Assembly: GCA_016195665.1 (NCBI GenBank)
Contig: JACPZD010000011.1
Coordinates: 1 to 64,000 of the forward strand
DNA from: Gammaproteobacteria bacterium
GTDB lineage: Bacteria > Pseudomonadota > Gammaproteobacteria > SURF-13
Length of the DNA: 64,000 bases
Direction of reading: 5' to 3'
A program made the translations under genes and the position numbers. Of this stretch, positions 35,008 to 43,403 are shown in pieces (position 1 is the stretch's first letter; every line of letters begins with the position of its first letter). The notes under the pieces were generated by a model that was not told the origin of the DNA, ran no database searches, and saw only the letters and a list, made by a program, of their open reading frames with translations.

Positions 35008-37575
35008 TCAAGGCGCGAATTGGTTCAGGGACACGTAGTCCTTGATGTAATTGGGAATGAGCGTGCGGTACTTCGGCGGTACGGCCTTGAAAGCACGGCT
35101 GTCGAAAAAGGGATTGGTCGCCAGATCGGTGAAGTGCCTGCTCTCGATAATGTGGCGCACTTGGTCGCTGATGACGTAAGCCTTGAAGTAGTTCTTGATG
35201 GCCGGGATGGCCTCGGCCTCTGTGGGTTTGGCGTCGGCAACAAACTTGGCGAACTCTTCTTCCAGCAATTCGTCCTTGAACTTGAAGCGCGGGATGAGGC
35301 CGAAGATCTTTTCGAGGATTTCGCGCAGGGTGAGGCGCCGATCCACGGCGGCGGCTTTGCGCAACTTGTCGAGGGTGTAGAACTCCTCGGGCTTGTCGAA
35401 GACCTCGCGGTTGACATAGTCGATGACGCGATCCCATTGTCCGGCCTCCACCGCAGCGGCTATGGTGGCATCGTCGCGCACGGTGTCCTCGAATCTCTCG
35501 AAGAACATGCGGTCGATCTTCATGCCCTCGTGGCCGATGACCTCTTCCCTGATCCCCGCAAGAATGTCCATTCCAAGATGTTCGCAGGTTCCTGCGTAAG
35601 TGACCGGGCCTTCACCGCCGCCCTTTTGAACGCCCGGCCTCGGCTTTGGTAGCTTCAGCACCTCGTCGTAGTTAAACTCCTCCTCGAAGTATTCGCAGTT
35701 GGCGAAAAAGTCGAAGAGTTTGTAGGCAGTCTTTTGCGGCTGCGCCATGCCTGCTTTGATGCTGTCGTCGAAGAGCTGTTCGAGGAAGTTGTGCTTACGG
35801 GTGCCACGCCCCTTGATCTGGATGAAGTCGGTCGGCGAGAAAATCGGTCGAAATAGACCGAGATTGAGGATGTCGGTGCAATCGTAGCCGGTGGTCATCA
35901 TGCCGACGGTCACGCAGACACGCGCCTTGCTGGTTTTGTAAGCGGGGATAAAGTTGGCCGAACCGAGCAGATTGTTGTTGCTGAAGTTGATGGTGAACTG
36001 CTGGGCATCGGGAATCTGCGAGGTGACCTGCACGGCGAAGTCGGACTGGTACTTGCCGGGGAACATGCGGTCGGCCATCCGGTTGAGTATCTGCGCCAGC
36101 TTGGCGGCGTGATTCTGGCTGACCGTGAAGATGATGGACTTGCCGATCTCGCCGCTGACCGGATCGCGCAGGGCGTTTTCCAGAAAGGTTTTGCAGAAAA
36201 GCTGGTTGGTGGCGTCGGCGAAGAAGCGCTTCTCGAACTCGCGCTGCTTGAAGGCCTCCTGTTGGTCTTCGCCGGCATCGTCGGTGAAGGAGACGACGAA
36301 GCCCTCTTCGGAGAGCAGTTCGGTGGTGATCTCGGTGCGGGCATCCACCACAGTGGGGTTGATCAGGTAGCCTTCCTTAACGCCGTCGAGCAGCGAATAG
36401 CGGAAGGTTGGTTGGCTGTTCTCGCAACCGAAGGTGCGGTAGGTGTCCAGCAGCAAGCGACGCTCGGCCTCGCGCGGGTCGCGGGTGCCAGGATTCGAAC
36501 TGTCGAATCTGCGGAGGTAGTCGCGCGGCGTGGCGGTAAGGCCGAGCTTGTAGCCGATGAAGTAGTCGAAGACGGCGCGGGCGTTGCCGCCGATGGAGTG
36601 GTGGGCTTCGTCGGAAATGACCAGGTCGAAATCGGTCGGCGAGAAGAGCCGCTGGTACTTGTTGTTGAAGAGCAGCGACTGCACCGTGGTGACAACGATT
36701 TCCGCCCGTCGCCAGTCGTCGCGGTTCTCCTTATAGATCACCGTCTGGAAATCGGCGGAGAGCTGTGCGACGAAAGCCTTCCTGGCCTGCTCCTCCAGTT
36801 CGAGGCGATCCACCAGAAAGAGGACGCGGCGGGCATTGCCGGAACGGAGGAAGAGCTTGATGACGGCGGCGGCAGTGAGTGTCTTGCCGGTGCCGGTGGC
36901 CATCTCGAACAGGAAGCGGTCTGTGCCGTCCTTCACGGCTCGTTGCAGGGCGTGAATGGCCTTCAACTGATAGGGCCGCAAGAAACGCAGTTTGTTGGCC
37001 TGGATGTAGCCGGGACGCTCGGCCTCGTTGCGCCACGCCGCTTCGGATTGGTAGTTCGGGCGTTGGGTCAGCACGATGTAGTCGTCGCCGACCTGATCCT
37101 CGACGAGGCGTTGCGGGTTGGGCATAACCTGCTGGTAGCCGATCACCGAGTCCGGCGTAGGAAAGGACGTAATGAGGCAGGGGTTACCGCGCTCCAGGTC
37201 CCAGAAGTAGTGCAGGTTGCTGTTGGAGAGGATGACGAAGCGGCAGCTCTGGGACTTGGCGTATTTGCGGGCCTGCTCCTTGCCGACGAGCGGATTCTTG
37301 GCCTCCGACTTGGCCTCCAGGACGATGAGCGGGAAGCCCTTGGCGTCGAGCAGCAGGAAGTCGATGAAGCCCTTGTTGGTCTTCTCGAAGTTGTCGCCGA
37401 GGGCATCCAGATCTGATGATTTGACGGTGACGCTGGGTTCTAGGCGGATGTTGGCGGGTTTGCTTCCGTCCGCAAAGAAGCGCCAGCCAGCCGCTTCAAG
37501 CAACTTGTTGATCTTGATTCGGGCTGTGGCTTCTTTATCGGACACTCGCGTTCCTGTCTCAGCGTAGGTGGTCAA
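35008..37575 (-). CDS. hsdR: Type I restriction endonuclease subunit R (EcoEI-like)
   Basis: 855 residues. An N-terminal nuclease domain (FIDFLLLDAKGFPLIVLEAKSEAK gives the PD-ExK residues) comes first. A DEAD helicase follows (FEMATGTGKTLTAAAVIKLF Walker A, LVISDEAHHSIGG motif II, KLGLTATPRDYLRRF motif III, FIQIKGRGTRKHN motif VI). The C-terminal EcoEI_R_C region is at the end. It cuts DNA lacking the HsdM methyl mark after ATP-driven translocation. It is the first gene of the island's minus-strand run. Confidence 0.94.
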   Translation of the reverse strand: MTTYAETGTRVSDKEATARIKINKLLEAAGWRFFADGSKPANIRLEPSVTVKSSDLDALGDNFEKTNKGFIDFLLLDAKGFPLIVLEAKSEAKNPLVGKEQARKYAKSQSCRFVILSNSNLHYFWDLERGNPCLITSFPTPDSVIGYQQVMPNPQRLVEDQVGDDYIVLTQRPNYQSEAAWRNEAERPGYIQANKLRFLRPYQLKAIHALQRAVKDGTDRFLFEMATGTGKTLTAAAVIKLFLRSGNARRVLFLVDRLELEEQARKAFVAQLSADFQTVIYKENRDDWRRAEIVVTTVQSLLFNNKYQRLFSPTDFDLVISDEAHHSIGGNARAVFDYFIGYKLGLTATPRDYLRRFDSSNPGTRDPREAERRLLLDTYRTFGCENSQPTFRYSLLDGVKEGYLINPTVVDARTEITTELLSEEGFVVSFTDDAGEDQQEAFKQREFEKRFFADATNQLFCKTFLENALRDPVSGEIGKSIIFTVSQNHAAKLAQILNRMADRMFPGKYQSDFAVQVTSQIPDAQQFTINFSNNNLLGSANFIPAYKTSKARVCVTVGMMTTGYDCTDILNLGLFRPIFSPTDFIQIKGRGTRKHNFLEQLFDDSIKAGMAQPQKTAYKLFDFFANCEYFEEEFNYDEVLKLPKPRPGVQKGGGEGPVTYAGTCEHLGMDILAGIREEVIGHEGMKIDRMFFERFEDTVRDDATIAAAVEAGQWDRVIDYVNREVFDKPEEFYTLDKLRKAAAVDRRLTLREILEKIFGLIPRFKFKDELLEEEFAKFVADAKPTEAEAIPAIKNYFKAYVISDQVRHIIESRHFTDLATNPFFDSRAFKAVPPKYRTLIPNYIKDYVSLNQFAP

Positions 37576-37593
37576 GCGTTATAACGTACAAGC

Positions 37594-37860
37594 TCAGGCG
37601 CGCGCGGCTTCAACGGTTTCAGTGCCCAAAACGAGCGGCAATTCAGGCATGTACCTCTACTTAGAACGAAGTGACCAGGGGTTGGCCTGGTGTGGTGATG
37701 GGGAACTCCTCAAGGTAAAGCTCGGTGGCTTCACGCAGATTTGCAAGAGCTTCCTCGACAGACTCGCCCTGAGTGGTTGTTCCTGTTTCGGGATTGAGTG
37801 CGGTGAAGCCACCTTTCGGGACTGGAATAAGTACTGCGGTGAAATCATGTAATGTCTTCC
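37594..37860 (-). pseudogene. Remnant of a HicB-HicA toxin-antitoxin pair
   Basis: From about 37847 to 37661 one frame reads DFTAVLIPVPKGGFTALNPE and then GESVEEALANLREATELYLE, a HicB-type antitoxin. The upstream ATG (MEDIT) is in another frame, so its start is broken by 1 nt. Just after its stop, MPELPLVLGTETVEAARA (37650-37594) matches a HicA start but ends after 18 residues. Both genes therefore look inactivated. The ORF on the plus strand here is a shadow. Confidence 0.6.
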
Positions 37861-37866
37861 ATACTA

Positions 37867-38053
37867 AACATCCGCTAAGTTATAACTCTCGGAACTAAAA
37901 AACTCTAACGAAAGCATAAGATTTCTCACCCTATTTCAACAAGTTTGAATATAAAATGCCGCTAACGAATCGGCAAATTGCTCCCGCATGCCTTTACCAA
38001 GGATTCATCATTGGCTAATTCCGTCACGGGTGACGATCGCCTGCAAGCAAGGC
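37867..38053. other. Gene-free spacer
   Basis: AT-rich spacer between the hic remnant and the zinc-ribbon gene. I see no gene, clear hairpin or repeat copy in it. Confidence 0.5.
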
Positions 38054-38239
38054 TCAGCGGGTTTCGTTCTTGGTGGCCTGGCAGCGGGCGCAGCGGTATA
38101 AGGTAACCAGCTTGCCCTGTTTCACGTCGAACGATTTTTCCTGCACGATCTCCCATTTGTGGAAGCCGCTGCCGCACAGGGTTTTCCCGCGGTGGCGTTC
38201 GGCGAGGCTGGGGCGTTTGAATGGAACCACTTCACCCAT
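38054..38239 (-). CDS. Small zinc-ribbon-like protein
   Basis: 61 residues: MGEVVPFKRPSLAERHRGKT, then CGSGFHKWEIV and a C-terminal YRCARCQATKN knuckle. The CxxC with an upstream Cys/His could bind one metal ion. Decayed copies occur at 21660-21775 and 26843-26893, so the sequence has been duplicated. Function unknown. Confidence 0.65.
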   Translation of the reverse strand: MGEVVPFKRPSLAERHRGKTLCGSGFHKWEIVQEKSFDVKQGKLVTLYRCARCQATKNETR

Positions 38240-38298
38240 GGCAAATGTCGGATCCGCTATGCTTGATCCGACCTACCCCTGACACCGCGCATGCCCTC

Positions 38299-38679
38299 TT
38301 AAGCCACCTGCACAGGGATGGCGTTGCGGCAGTGGGTGATGCGGTTGTATGGGTCGAGATAGACCAGGGTGGGGTGGAAGTTGGCGAGTTCGTGGGCGTT
38401 GAGTACCGCGTAGGCGGCGATGATGATGCGGTCACCGGGGCTGGCCTTGTGGGCGGCGGCGCCGTTGACGGAGATGATGCCGGAATTGTCCGCGGCGCGG
38501 ATGGCGTAGGTGGTAAAGCGTTCGCCGTTGTTGAGATTGTAGATGTGGATCTGCTCATACTCGCGGATGCCGGCCACGTCCAGGAGTTTGCCGTCTATCG
38601 CGCACGAGCCTTCGTATTCCAGTTCGGAATGGGTGACACGGGCGTGATGAAGCTTGGCTTTGAGCAGGGTGTACTGCAT
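38299..38679 (-). CDS. panD: Aspartate 1-decarboxylase PanD
   Basis: A 126-residue pyruvoyl enzyme precursor. Self-cleavage occurs at Gly24-Ser25 in [16 protein letters not shown], creating the cofactor. Catalytic-site segments are [16 protein letters not shown] and [20 protein letters not shown]. It makes beta-alanine for pantothenate (CoA) synthesis. It follows panC in the dNK-panB-panC-panD run. Confidence 0.96.
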   Translation of the reverse strand: MQYTLLKAKLHHARVTHSELEYEGSCAIDGKLLDVAGIREYEQIHIYNLNNGERFTTYAIRAADNSGIISVNGAAAHKASPGDRIIIAAYAVLNAHELANFHPTLVYLDPYNRITHCRNAIPVQVA

Positions 38680-38708
38680 GGCGGGACCTCCTGATAGAAT
38701 CGTATTAT

Positions 38709-39578
38709 CTAACTTTGGGGGTCGCCCTGCAACGTCACCTGGAGATTGTCTATCAGGCGCGTAGTGCCCAGCCAGGCGGCGGCGAGGATTACCACATTCC
38801 GGTCATCCGCACCGGCGGGGCCGAGATCCTGCGCCCGGCGCACGCTGAGGTAATCGGGCCGCAGACCGGCATTACGCAGCCATACCAGTCCTACTTCCTC
38901 GGCAGCGGCTAAGTCGCATCCCTTGCCTTTCATGAGCTGATAACGCACGGCGCAGAGGGCCTGATAGAGTTGGGGGGCCTGCCGCCGCTCCTCCGCCGAC
39001 AAATAACCGTTGCGCGAGCTCAGGGCGAGTCCGTCCGGCTCGCGTACCGTGGGTACGCCCACGATCTCGACCGGCATGGCGAGGTCTTTGACCATGCGCC
39101 GGATAATCAGCAGTTGCTGATAGTCCTTTTCGCCGAACACGGCCAGATCAGGCTGCACGATGTTGAACAGCTTGTTAACTACCATGGCGACTCCCCTGAA
39201 ATGACCCGGACGGGAAGCTCCGCAAAGAATATCCGACAGCCCAGGCACCTCCACTCTAGTCAGGGTAGCCAGACTCTCTGGATAGATCTCTTCGGGCTCC
39301 GGGGCAAATAGTACATCTACGCTATTTTCTGATAAAATGCTGCTATCTTCTTCAAATGTGCGTGAATATGACGCGAAATCCTCCTTTTGCCCGAATTGCA
39401 AAGGGTTCACAAAAATGCTCACCACGACCCGTTTGGCCTGTTTTTTGGCGATCTCCACCAGCTTGAGGTGACCGGCGTGCAGGTTGCCCATAGTCGGGAC
39501 AAAGGCAATACGTTCACCTTTCACGCGCCAAGGCGCAAGCTCCGCGCGCAGGGCGCTGATGGTTTTTACAGTCTGCAT
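38709..39578 (-). CDS. panC: Pantothenate synthetase PanC
   Basis: 289 residues starting at the ATG 39576-39578 ([17 protein letters not shown]). The nucleotidyl-transferase motifs are [20 protein letters not shown] (HIGH-like), [16 protein letters not shown] and [20 protein letters not shown], followed by LSSRNGYL. It joins pantoate and beta-alanine using ATP. A 142-bp MITE fills the space to panB. Confidence 0.96.
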   Translation of the reverse strand: MQTVKTISALRAELAPWRVKGERIAFVPTMGNLHAGHLKLVEIAKKQAKRVVVSIFVNPLQFGQKEDFASYSRTFEEDSSILSENSVDVLFAPEPEEIYPESLATLTRVEVPGLSDILCGASRPGHFRGVAMVVNKLFNIVQPDLAVFGEKDYQQLLIIRRMVKDLAMPVEIVGVPTVREPDGLALSSRNGYLSAEERRQAPQLYQALCAVRYQLMKGKGCDLAAAEEVGLVWLRNAGLRPDYLSVRRAQDLGPAGADDRNVVILAAAWLGTTRLIDNLQVTLQGDPQS

Positions 39579-39580
39579 TA

Positions 39581-39722
39581 GGGCACCTCTAAAAATAGTG
39601 GATTTTGTCTTTAGGCAAGGCGAAATTCTGCGAGGAAGCGGAGTGTACACGACAGTACATGAGCATTCCGAGCAGAATTTTAACGCCGCATAAAGACAAA
39701 AGACGCATTTTTAGAGGTGCCC
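39581..39722. mobile_element. MITE-like element between panB and panC
   Basis: 142 bp with perfect 16-bp terminal inverted repeats GGGCACCTCTAAAAAT, and further inner symmetry (TTTTGTCTTTA facing TAAAGACAAAA). It fills the intergenic space from the panC start to the panB stop and contains no ORF. No clear target-site duplication could be read. Confidence 0.8.
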
Positions 39723-39723
39723 G

Positions 39724-40527
39724 TTAGCTGAAGGTATGTTCCGCGGCAGGGAACGCGCCTAATTTTACGGCCTTGATGTAGGCTTGTACCGCCTCTTGAA
39801 TACCGGCCTCGCCCGCCAGGAAATCTTTGGAAAACTTGGGGCGTTTCTCCGTGATGCCCAACAGATCATAGAGCACCAGTATCTGGCCGTCGGTCTGCGG
39901 CCCAGCCCCGATACCGATTACCGGGGCCGTGGCGTGACGGGTGATGTCGGCGGCCAGGGCAGCAGGCACCGATTCCAGCAGCAACAGACTGGCGCCGGCC
40001 TCCTCCAGACTCTTGGCGTCATCGAGCAGGGTCTGGGCGCTTAACGGGTCGCGCCCCTGCACGCGATAACCGCCGAGTTGGTGCACCGATTGCGGCAGCA
40101 GGCCAAGGTGCGCACATACGGGTATGCCGCGCACGCTGAGCTCCCGCACGGTCTCGGCCAGCCATGCGCCGCCCTCCAGTTTGACCATTTGCGCCCCGCC
40201 CTCCTGCAGGATGCGCGCCGCGTTGCCGACGGCCTGCGCCGGACTCGCGTAGCTCATAAACGGCATGTCGGTGACCACGAAGGCGCGCCGGGCGCCGCGC
40301 CGCACGTTGCGGGTGTGGTAGATCATGTCCGCGACCGTGACAGGCAATGTGCTGTCGTGACCTTGTATGACCATGCCCAAGGAGTCACCCACCATAAGCA
40401 GATCCATACCCGCCTCGTCAAGCAGCCGGGCGAAACTCGCGTCATAGGCGGTGAGACAGGCGATCTTTTCACCTGTGCGCTTCATCTCGCGCAGGGTGGT
40501 GAGCGTCACCGGTTTGAGGGAAGTCAT
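39724..40527 (-). CDS. panB: 3-methyl-2-oxobutanoate hydroxymethyltransferase PanB
   Basis: A 267-residue TIM-barrel enzyme: KIACLTAYDASFARLLDEAG, MVGDSLGMVIQGHDSTLPVT, VKLEGGAWLAETVRELS and VIGIGAGPQTDGQILVLYDL. It forms ketopantoate from alpha-ketoisovalerate and methylene-THF. Its start overlaps the end of the deoxynucleoside kinase gene by 4 bp. Confidence 0.96.
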   Translation of the reverse strand: MTSLKPVTLTTLREMKRTGEKIACLTAYDASFARLLDEAGMDLLMVGDSLGMVIQGHDSTLPVTVADMIYHTRNVRRGARRAFVVTDMPFMSYASPAQAVGNAARILQEGGAQMVKLEGGAWLAETVRELSVRGIPVCAHLGLLPQSVHQLGGYRVQGRDPLSAQTLLDDAKSLEEAGASLLLLESVPAALAADITRHATAPVIGIGAGPQTDGQILVLYDLLGITEKRPKFSKDFLAGEAGIQEAVQAYIKAVKLGAFPAAEHTFS

Positions 40528-41189
40528 AAGGCGATAGGCAACGGATTGAAGTAATGTCGCCCACGCTGGACGGCACGGGCCCGCTCCAGTAATTGCTGAT
40601 AATCCTGCTCGTTGTTGACGGGGTCTATCTCGGCGGCATTGACGATCAACAAGGGTGCGGCGGCATAGTGATAGAAAAAGTCCGTGTAGGCATCCACCAG
40701 GCGTTGCAGATACGCCGTCTCGATGAGCCGCTCGTGACTCAAGCCGCGCTTGTGGATACGCGCCAGCAATACTTCCACCGGGGCCTGCAGATAGATGACG
40801 AGATCCGGCGCCGGGGCATCAAGGATGAGCTGGCCATACACCTGCTGATACAGGCGTAACTCGTCATCATCGAGAGTCAGCTCCGCGAACAGGCGATCCT
40901 TCTCCATCAGGAAATCGGACACCCGCGCCGGCCGGAACAAGTCCCTCTGGCGTAGCGCCTTGATCTGACGGGCGCGCTGGAACAGGAAATATAGTTGCGT
41001 CGGCAGGGCCGCCTGGCGCGGATTTTGATAGAAGCGCTCAAGAAACGGGTTATCTTGCGCCTCTTCCAGCAACAGCGAGGCTCCCAACGAATCGGCGAGC
41101 CGTCCGGCGAGGCTGGTCTTGCCTACCCCTATCGGGCCTTCCACAACGATATAACGATGTTGCTCGGAGGTAGTTACTAAAGAGTCCAT
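40524..41189 (-). CDS. Deoxynucleoside kinase (deoxyadenosine/deoxyguanosine kinase-like)
   Basis: A 221-residue dNK-family P-loop kinase: YIVVEGPIGVGKTSLAGRLA, SDFLMEKDRLFAELTLDDDE and LARIHKRGLSHERLIETAYL. It lies directly upstream of panB with overlap, a common gammaproteobacterial arrangement (folK-dNK-panB). It probably salvages deoxynucleosides; substrate preference is not predicted. Confidence 0.9.
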   Translation of the reverse strand: MDSLVTTSEQHRYIVVEGPIGVGKTSLAGRLADSLGASLLLEEAQDNPFLERFYQNPRQAALPTQLYFLFQRARQIKALRQRDLFRPARVSDFLMEKDRLFAELTLDDDELRLYQQVYGQLILDAPAPDLVIYLQAPVEVLLARIHKRGLSHERLIETAYLQRLVDAYTDFFYHYAAAPLLIVNAAEIDPVNNEQDYQQLLERARAVQRGRHYFNPLPIAL

Positions 41190-41211
41190 TATTAAGATGA
41201 CACTCCGGTCT

Positions 41212-41324
41212 ACGTCCCCGCCCCCTGTTTAGGGGGCGGGACAGGGTGGGGGTAGAGTAAAAGTTAAGTTTTACTAAAAAGAAACAAAGTAAGCGGATAT
41301 CCGCTTACTTTGTTTCTTTTTAGT
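41212..41324. repeat. GC-rich hairpin repeat copy 3 plus a 52-bp perfect palindrome
   Basis: 41212-41242 is the third CCGCCCCCT/AGGGGGCGG hairpin. 41273-41324 is a perfect 52-bp palindrome (ACTAAAAAGAAACAAAGTAA and on) centred on GGATATCC, with A/T-rich outer arms. It can act as a bidirectional terminator downstream of folK. Confidence 0.75.
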
Positions 41325-41334
41325 ATGCTGGTCA

Positions 41335-41832
41335 TTAGAGCGAAATAGGCAGCGGCGTCAGTTTCTGTTTGGGACAATGTTTGAACAGTTCTTGCAGGGC
41401 GCCCTTACCGGGTATGTGCAACTCCGGATCAAGCTCGGCCAGAGGATACAGGACAAAGGCGCGCTCATGTAACCGCGGGTGGGGCACCGTCAAGCTCGGG
41501 TCCGCATAGCGCAGGTCGCCATACAAAAGAAGATCGAGGTCCAACGTGCGCGGGCCCCACTGTTTACCCGTACGTATTCTCCCATGCCGGTGTTCAATCT
41601 CCAACAATTGCTTGAGTAATTCCTTGGCGGATAAAGCGGTCTCCAGAAGCGCCACGGCGTTCACATAATCCGGTTGGCCCGCGGGACCCAGCGGCGCGCT
41701 CAGATACAGGCTGGAGTGTTTGATGAACCGCGTGTGCGGCAGCTTGGTAAGTTCGGTAAGGGCGCGGGTAATCTGCCGTTCCGGGTCGTCCAGATTACTA
41801 CCCAGGCCCACATAGGCGCGTACCGCCGGCAT
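41335..41832 (-). CDS. folK: 2-amino-4-hydroxy-6-hydroxymethyldihydropteridine pyrophosphokinase FolK
   Basis: 165 residues: AYVGLGSNLDDPERQI, LGPAGQPDYVNAVALLET and GPRTLDLDLLLYGDLRY, followed by PHPRLHERAFVLYPLAEL. It transfers pyrophosphate from ATP to the pterin in folate synthesis. It follows pcnB by 13 bp. Confidence 0.95.
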   Translation of the reverse strand: MPAVRAYVGLGSNLDDPERQITRALTELTKLPHTRFIKHSSLYLSAPLGPAGQPDYVNAVALLETALSAKELLKQLLEIEHRHGRIRTGKQWGPRTLDLDLLLYGDLRYADPSLTVPHPRLHERAFVLYPLAELDPELHIPGKGALQELFKHCPKQKLTPLPISL

Positions 41833-41845
41833 GGAAGAGGGATGG

Positions 41846-43231
41846 CTATCGGCGCCGGCGGCGCTTGCGGGGGGCCGGCGCCTTGGTACGGCTGATCATC
41901 GTCTCCTGAGCGGGGCCTTGTGCGGTTTGCAGCTCGGTCCACCAGTCGCACAGTTCCTGTAACGGCTCACCCGCCGCATTGCGCAACAGGAGAAAATCAT
42001 AAGCGGCGCGGAAGCGGGGATGGGCAAGCAGCCGCAACGGCCGCTTTCCGGAGCGCTGCGCAAACCGGGGCTGCATGGCCCATATCTCGCGCATGGGTAC
42101 GGTAAAACGCTTCGGCACGGCAACCCGGCGGATCTGGCGCGAGATCACCCTATCGGCGGCCGCCTCCATCGCCTGGATCTCGCCGGTCGCTCCCGGCGTC
42201 CTGCCTCCCGCGACACTAGTACGTCCCTGTACGTCGCTATCGGCGCCGCGCAACTGCTCGGCCAACAGCCGCATCGGCCCCCACAACAGGGCCGCGAATA
42301 GAAATGCCGGGGTGACCGGTTTATCCTCCGCGATGCGCACATCGGTATTGGTCAGCGCTTGGGTGAGCAAACCGATGTGGGGACCGGGATGTTCCAGGCT
42401 CGCCTCGGTCTGGGGAAACAGGTGGCGGAACAACTGGTAGTGGCGCATCAGTTCAAAGGTCTGCGCCGCGCAACCGCCCATGAAGAGCTTGAGCACCTCT
42501 TCGAACAGGCGTGCGGAGGGAATATCCTCGAGCAGATAGCCCAGCTCGAACAGCGGCGCCTCGCTGTCGGGGTGAATACGAAACCCCAGCTTGGCGGCAA
42601 AGCGCACGGCACGCAACATGCGGACCGGGTCTTCACGGTAACGGAGCTGAGGGTTGCCCACCAGGCGCATAAAACCCAGCCGAAGATCGGCGAGACCGCC
42701 GGTGTAATCTATGACGCTGCCGTCGCCGCTGTCGTAGAACAAGGCGTTGACCGTGAAGTCGCGCCGCAAGGCATCCTCTTCGAGGGTCGTTCCATAGACG
42801 TTATCCCGGACAATTCTGCCACTGTCACTCTGATCGGCCGCTCCCGGCATCCTGCCCCCCGCGACACCAATGCTTTCCTGTGTGTCGGAGGCTTCGGAAT
42901 CAACTCGTCCGCCGCGAAAGGTGGCGACCTCCACGATCTCGCGGCCAAAGCGCACGTGGGCCAGGCGAAAACGCCGCCCGATCAGGCGGCAGTTGCGGAA
43001 CAAATGCTCCACCTGTTCGGGATGGGCATTGGTCGCGACATCGAAGTCCTTGGGTTCGCGGCCGAGCAATAGATCGCGCACGCAGCCCCCTACCAGATAG
43101 GCCTCGTAGCCCGCTCCCTTGAGCCGGCTCACCACCCGCATAGCGTTCTCGCTGATCAGACTGGCTGCGATGATGTGATCGGTATGACGCAGAGGGCTTG
43201 ATATAACTGTGTCTTTTTTTATGGCGGGCAC
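41846..43231 (-). CDS. pcnB: Poly(A) polymerase I PcnB with two in-frame repeat insertions
   Basis: 461 residues. The nucleotidyltransferase core AYLVGGCVRDLLLGREPKDF, followed by DVATNAHPEQV, RRDFTVNALFYD and the RNA-binding LRYREDPVRMLRAVRFAAKLG, is intact. The C-terminus is very basic (PRKRRRRR). It adds 3' poly(A) tails to RNA, promoting decay. Two 51-bp element copies add 17 residues each: one in the catalytic-domain loop after EVATFRGGR, one in the C-terminal half. The frame is kept in both. It is first in pcnB-folK. Confidence 0.93.
   Translation of the reverse strand: MPAIKKDTVISSPLRHTDHIIAASLISENAMRVVSRLKGAGYEAYLVGGCVRDLLLGREPKDFDVATNAHPEQVEHLFRNCRLIGRRFRLAHVRFGREIVEVATFRGGRVDSEASDTQESIGVAGGRMPGAADQSDSGRIVRDNVYGTTLEEDALRRDFTVNALFYDSGDGSVIDYTGGLADLRLGFMRLVGNPQLRYREDPVRMLRAVRFAAKLGFRIHPDSEAPLFELGYLLEDIPSARLFEEVLKLFMGGCAAQTFELMRHYQLFRHLFPQTEASLEHPGPHIGLLTQALTNTDVRIAEDKPVTPAFLFAALLWGPMRLLAEQLRGADSDVQGRTSVAGGRTPGATGEIQAMEAAADRVISRQIRRVAVPKRFTVPMREIWAMQPRFAQRSGKRPLRLLAHPRFRAAYDFLLLRNAAGEPLQELCDWWTELQTAQGPAQETMISRTKAPAPRKRRRRR
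42185..42235 (-). repeat. 51-bp dispersed element, copy in pcnB (C-terminal part)
   Basis: The unit is read in frame as [17 protein letters not shown] in poly(A) polymerase. The first hairpin is a perfect GTAC/GTAC stem around AGGGAC. Confidence 0.9.
42836..42886 (-). repeat. 51-bp dispersed element, diverged copy in pcnB (catalytic domain)
   Basis: A diverged unit read as [17 protein letters not shown] in the loop between EVATFRGGR and the VRDNVYGT segment of the nucleotidyltransferase core. Frame is kept despite many substitutions. Confidence 0.82.
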
Positions 43232-43321
43232 CTTATTGTGCTGCTAACCGGCTTGAGTAGCGCAGTCGTTCGCGTATAATAACATTTTTCCCGCGCAGAG
43301 CCCCACAACCCCACTTCTATT

Positions 43322-43397
43322 GCTCCCTTCGTCTAGTGGCCTAGGACATCGCCCTCTCACGGCGATAACAGGGGTTCGAGTCCCCTAGGGAGCGCCA
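43322..43397 (+). tRNA. tRNA-Glu (CTC)
   Basis: A 76-nt cloverleaf with a GCTCCCT/AGGGAGC acceptor stem, anticodon loop CCCTCTCACGG (anticodon CTC), GGGGTTCGAGTCCCC T arm and encoded CCA. It stands alone between the divergent-facing pcnB and lptG genes. Confidence 0.95.
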
Positions 43398-43403
43398 TTA
43401 GGT

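Noticed and set aside
36109-37416. 435-residue open frame on the plus strand opposite hsdR
   Set aside because: Antisense shadow of the R subunit, with no motif and biased composition.
37568-37852. 94-residue plus-strand ORF after hsdR
   Set aside because: It is antisense to a better HicB-like reading on the minus strand.
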